A stretch of DNA of 6,184 nt. It comes from an uncultured Bacteroides sp. (GTDB taxonomy: Bacteria; Bacteroidota; Bacteroidia; Bacteroidales; Bacteroidaceae). Location of the stretch: the NCBI GenBank assembly GCA_900766195.1, contig CAAFUN010000083.1, positions 1 to 6,184 of the forward strand. Direction: 5' to 3'. Shown here one piece after another: positions 5,802 to 6,184 of this stretch. The number at the start of each line of letters is the position of its first letter. Within the stretch, counting starts at the first letter, position 1. The notes below the pieces were generated by a model that was not told the origin of the DNA, did no database searches, and was given only the letters and a program-made list of their open reading frames with translations. Both the position numbers and the translations under genes were made by a program.

Positions 5802-6184
5802 CTAGTGTCCAGATCTTTTTAAAATAGTTTTAATAAATGGTTTAGGTTGATAGTCACGATCGAAAAGTAACGGATAATCACGGCGACCTCTCACTGGAAA
5901 ATTGTTTTTCCAAGAATCACCATCAGTCACTCCCCATGCAGTTACCCGACTAATAACATCAGAATGCTTGATGAAAAGATTCCAAAACTCAGCCATCCTT
6001 GCATTCCACTGCTTAGACACACTGTCGGGCAATGATTGGGGATATGGATTCATTTCTTTTTTAAAAGTGACCATTTCCGAAATGTTAGCTGTATGACTGA
6101 CAGTAGGTAGTGCACTCATGTCCCATTCCGTAATCATGACTTTGGCCCCTGTAGAAGCATAATTAAGAATGGCATCTTCAAACT
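5802..6184 (-). CDS. Second GH10 endo-1,4-beta-xylanase, C-terminal part (5' end outside window)
   Basis: This minus-strand gene enters from the right edge; the frame is open from 6182, reading FEDAILNYASTGAKV before the first internal Met at 6135-6137, so that Met is not the start. It carries the GH10 nucleophile Glu in ITEWDMSALP (codon 6126-6128) and the TAWGVTDGDSW motif, and ends KRSGH with TAG at 5802-5804. Over the shared 110 or so residues it differs from the left copy at about ten positions, most at the C-terminus and in the loop ISEMVTFKKEMN. It is the first visible gene of the operon with the esterase, binding protein and GH43, so its promoter is outside the window. Two xylanases this similar may differ little in function, or may serve two separately regulated loci. 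Confidence 0.93.
   Translation of the reverse strand, partial: FEDAILNYASTGAKVMITEWDMSALPTVSHTANISEMVTFKKEMNPYPQSLPDSVSKQWNARMAEFWNLFIKHSDVISRVTAWGVTDGDSWKNNFPVRGRRDYPLLFDRDYQPKPFIKTILKRSGH
5834..6184. repeat. Right arm of the inverted GH10 gene duplication
   Basis: Reverse-complement partner of 66-416. The block 6106-6184 is identical to 66-144, and 5904-5960 is identical to 290-346. The arm continues past the window edge, so its full length and endpoint are unknown. Confidence 0.9.

Noticed and set aside
1..6184. CRISPR arrays, tRNA or rRNA genes, and insertion sequence transposases
   Set aside because: No regularly spaced repeats, tRNA-like folds, rRNA segments or transposase motifs were seen on either strand.

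Overview
The window looks like a piece of a xylan-degradation locus (polysaccharide utilization locus, PUL) from a gut Bacteroides-type bacterium. The evidence is the gene set: secreted GH10 xylanase, CE1-type esterase, a carbohydrate-binding protein and a GH43 glycosidase. Leader peptides ending in A-Q, weak or absent Shine-Dalgarno sequences and AT-rich intergenic DNA agree with this. No species can be fixed from the sequence alone.

Layout, left to right. (1) Positions 1-445, plus strand: the 3' part of a GH10 endo-xylanase gene, starting outside the window. (2) Positions 511-540: a perfect hairpin terminator between convergent genes. (3) Positions 547-1524, minus strand: a complete tyrosine recombinase with all expected catalytic residues. 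(4) Positions 1525-2411: about 890 bases with no convincing gene but rich in structure: an AT-rich palindrome beside the recombinase start, a 141-base imperfect palindrome, a cluster of GTGTAGGA-type inverted repeats, and a 14-base exact direct repeat. (5) Positions 2412-6184, minus strand: a tight operon read right to left, namely a second GH10 xylanase (3' part only), a CE1-like esterase, a lone carbohydrate-binding protein and a GH43 glycosidase with a ricin-like tail.

The operon genes plausibly act together on decorated xylan. GH10 cuts the backbone, the esterase removes feruloyl or acetyl groups, GH43 removes arabinose or xylose units, and the lone beta-sandwich protein may hold the substrate. 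All three complete operon proteins carry export signals, so they are expected in the periplasm or at the cell surface.

The most notable feature is architectural. The two GH10 genes face each other as an inverted repeat at the window's two ends, about 90% identical over some 350 bases but with long perfectly identical blocks. A tyrosine recombinase and a structured non-coding region lie between them. Recombination between the copies would invert the centre and place the esterase-GH43 operon behind the other GH10 gene and its promoter. This is inference; the sequence shows the substrate for such a switch, not the event.
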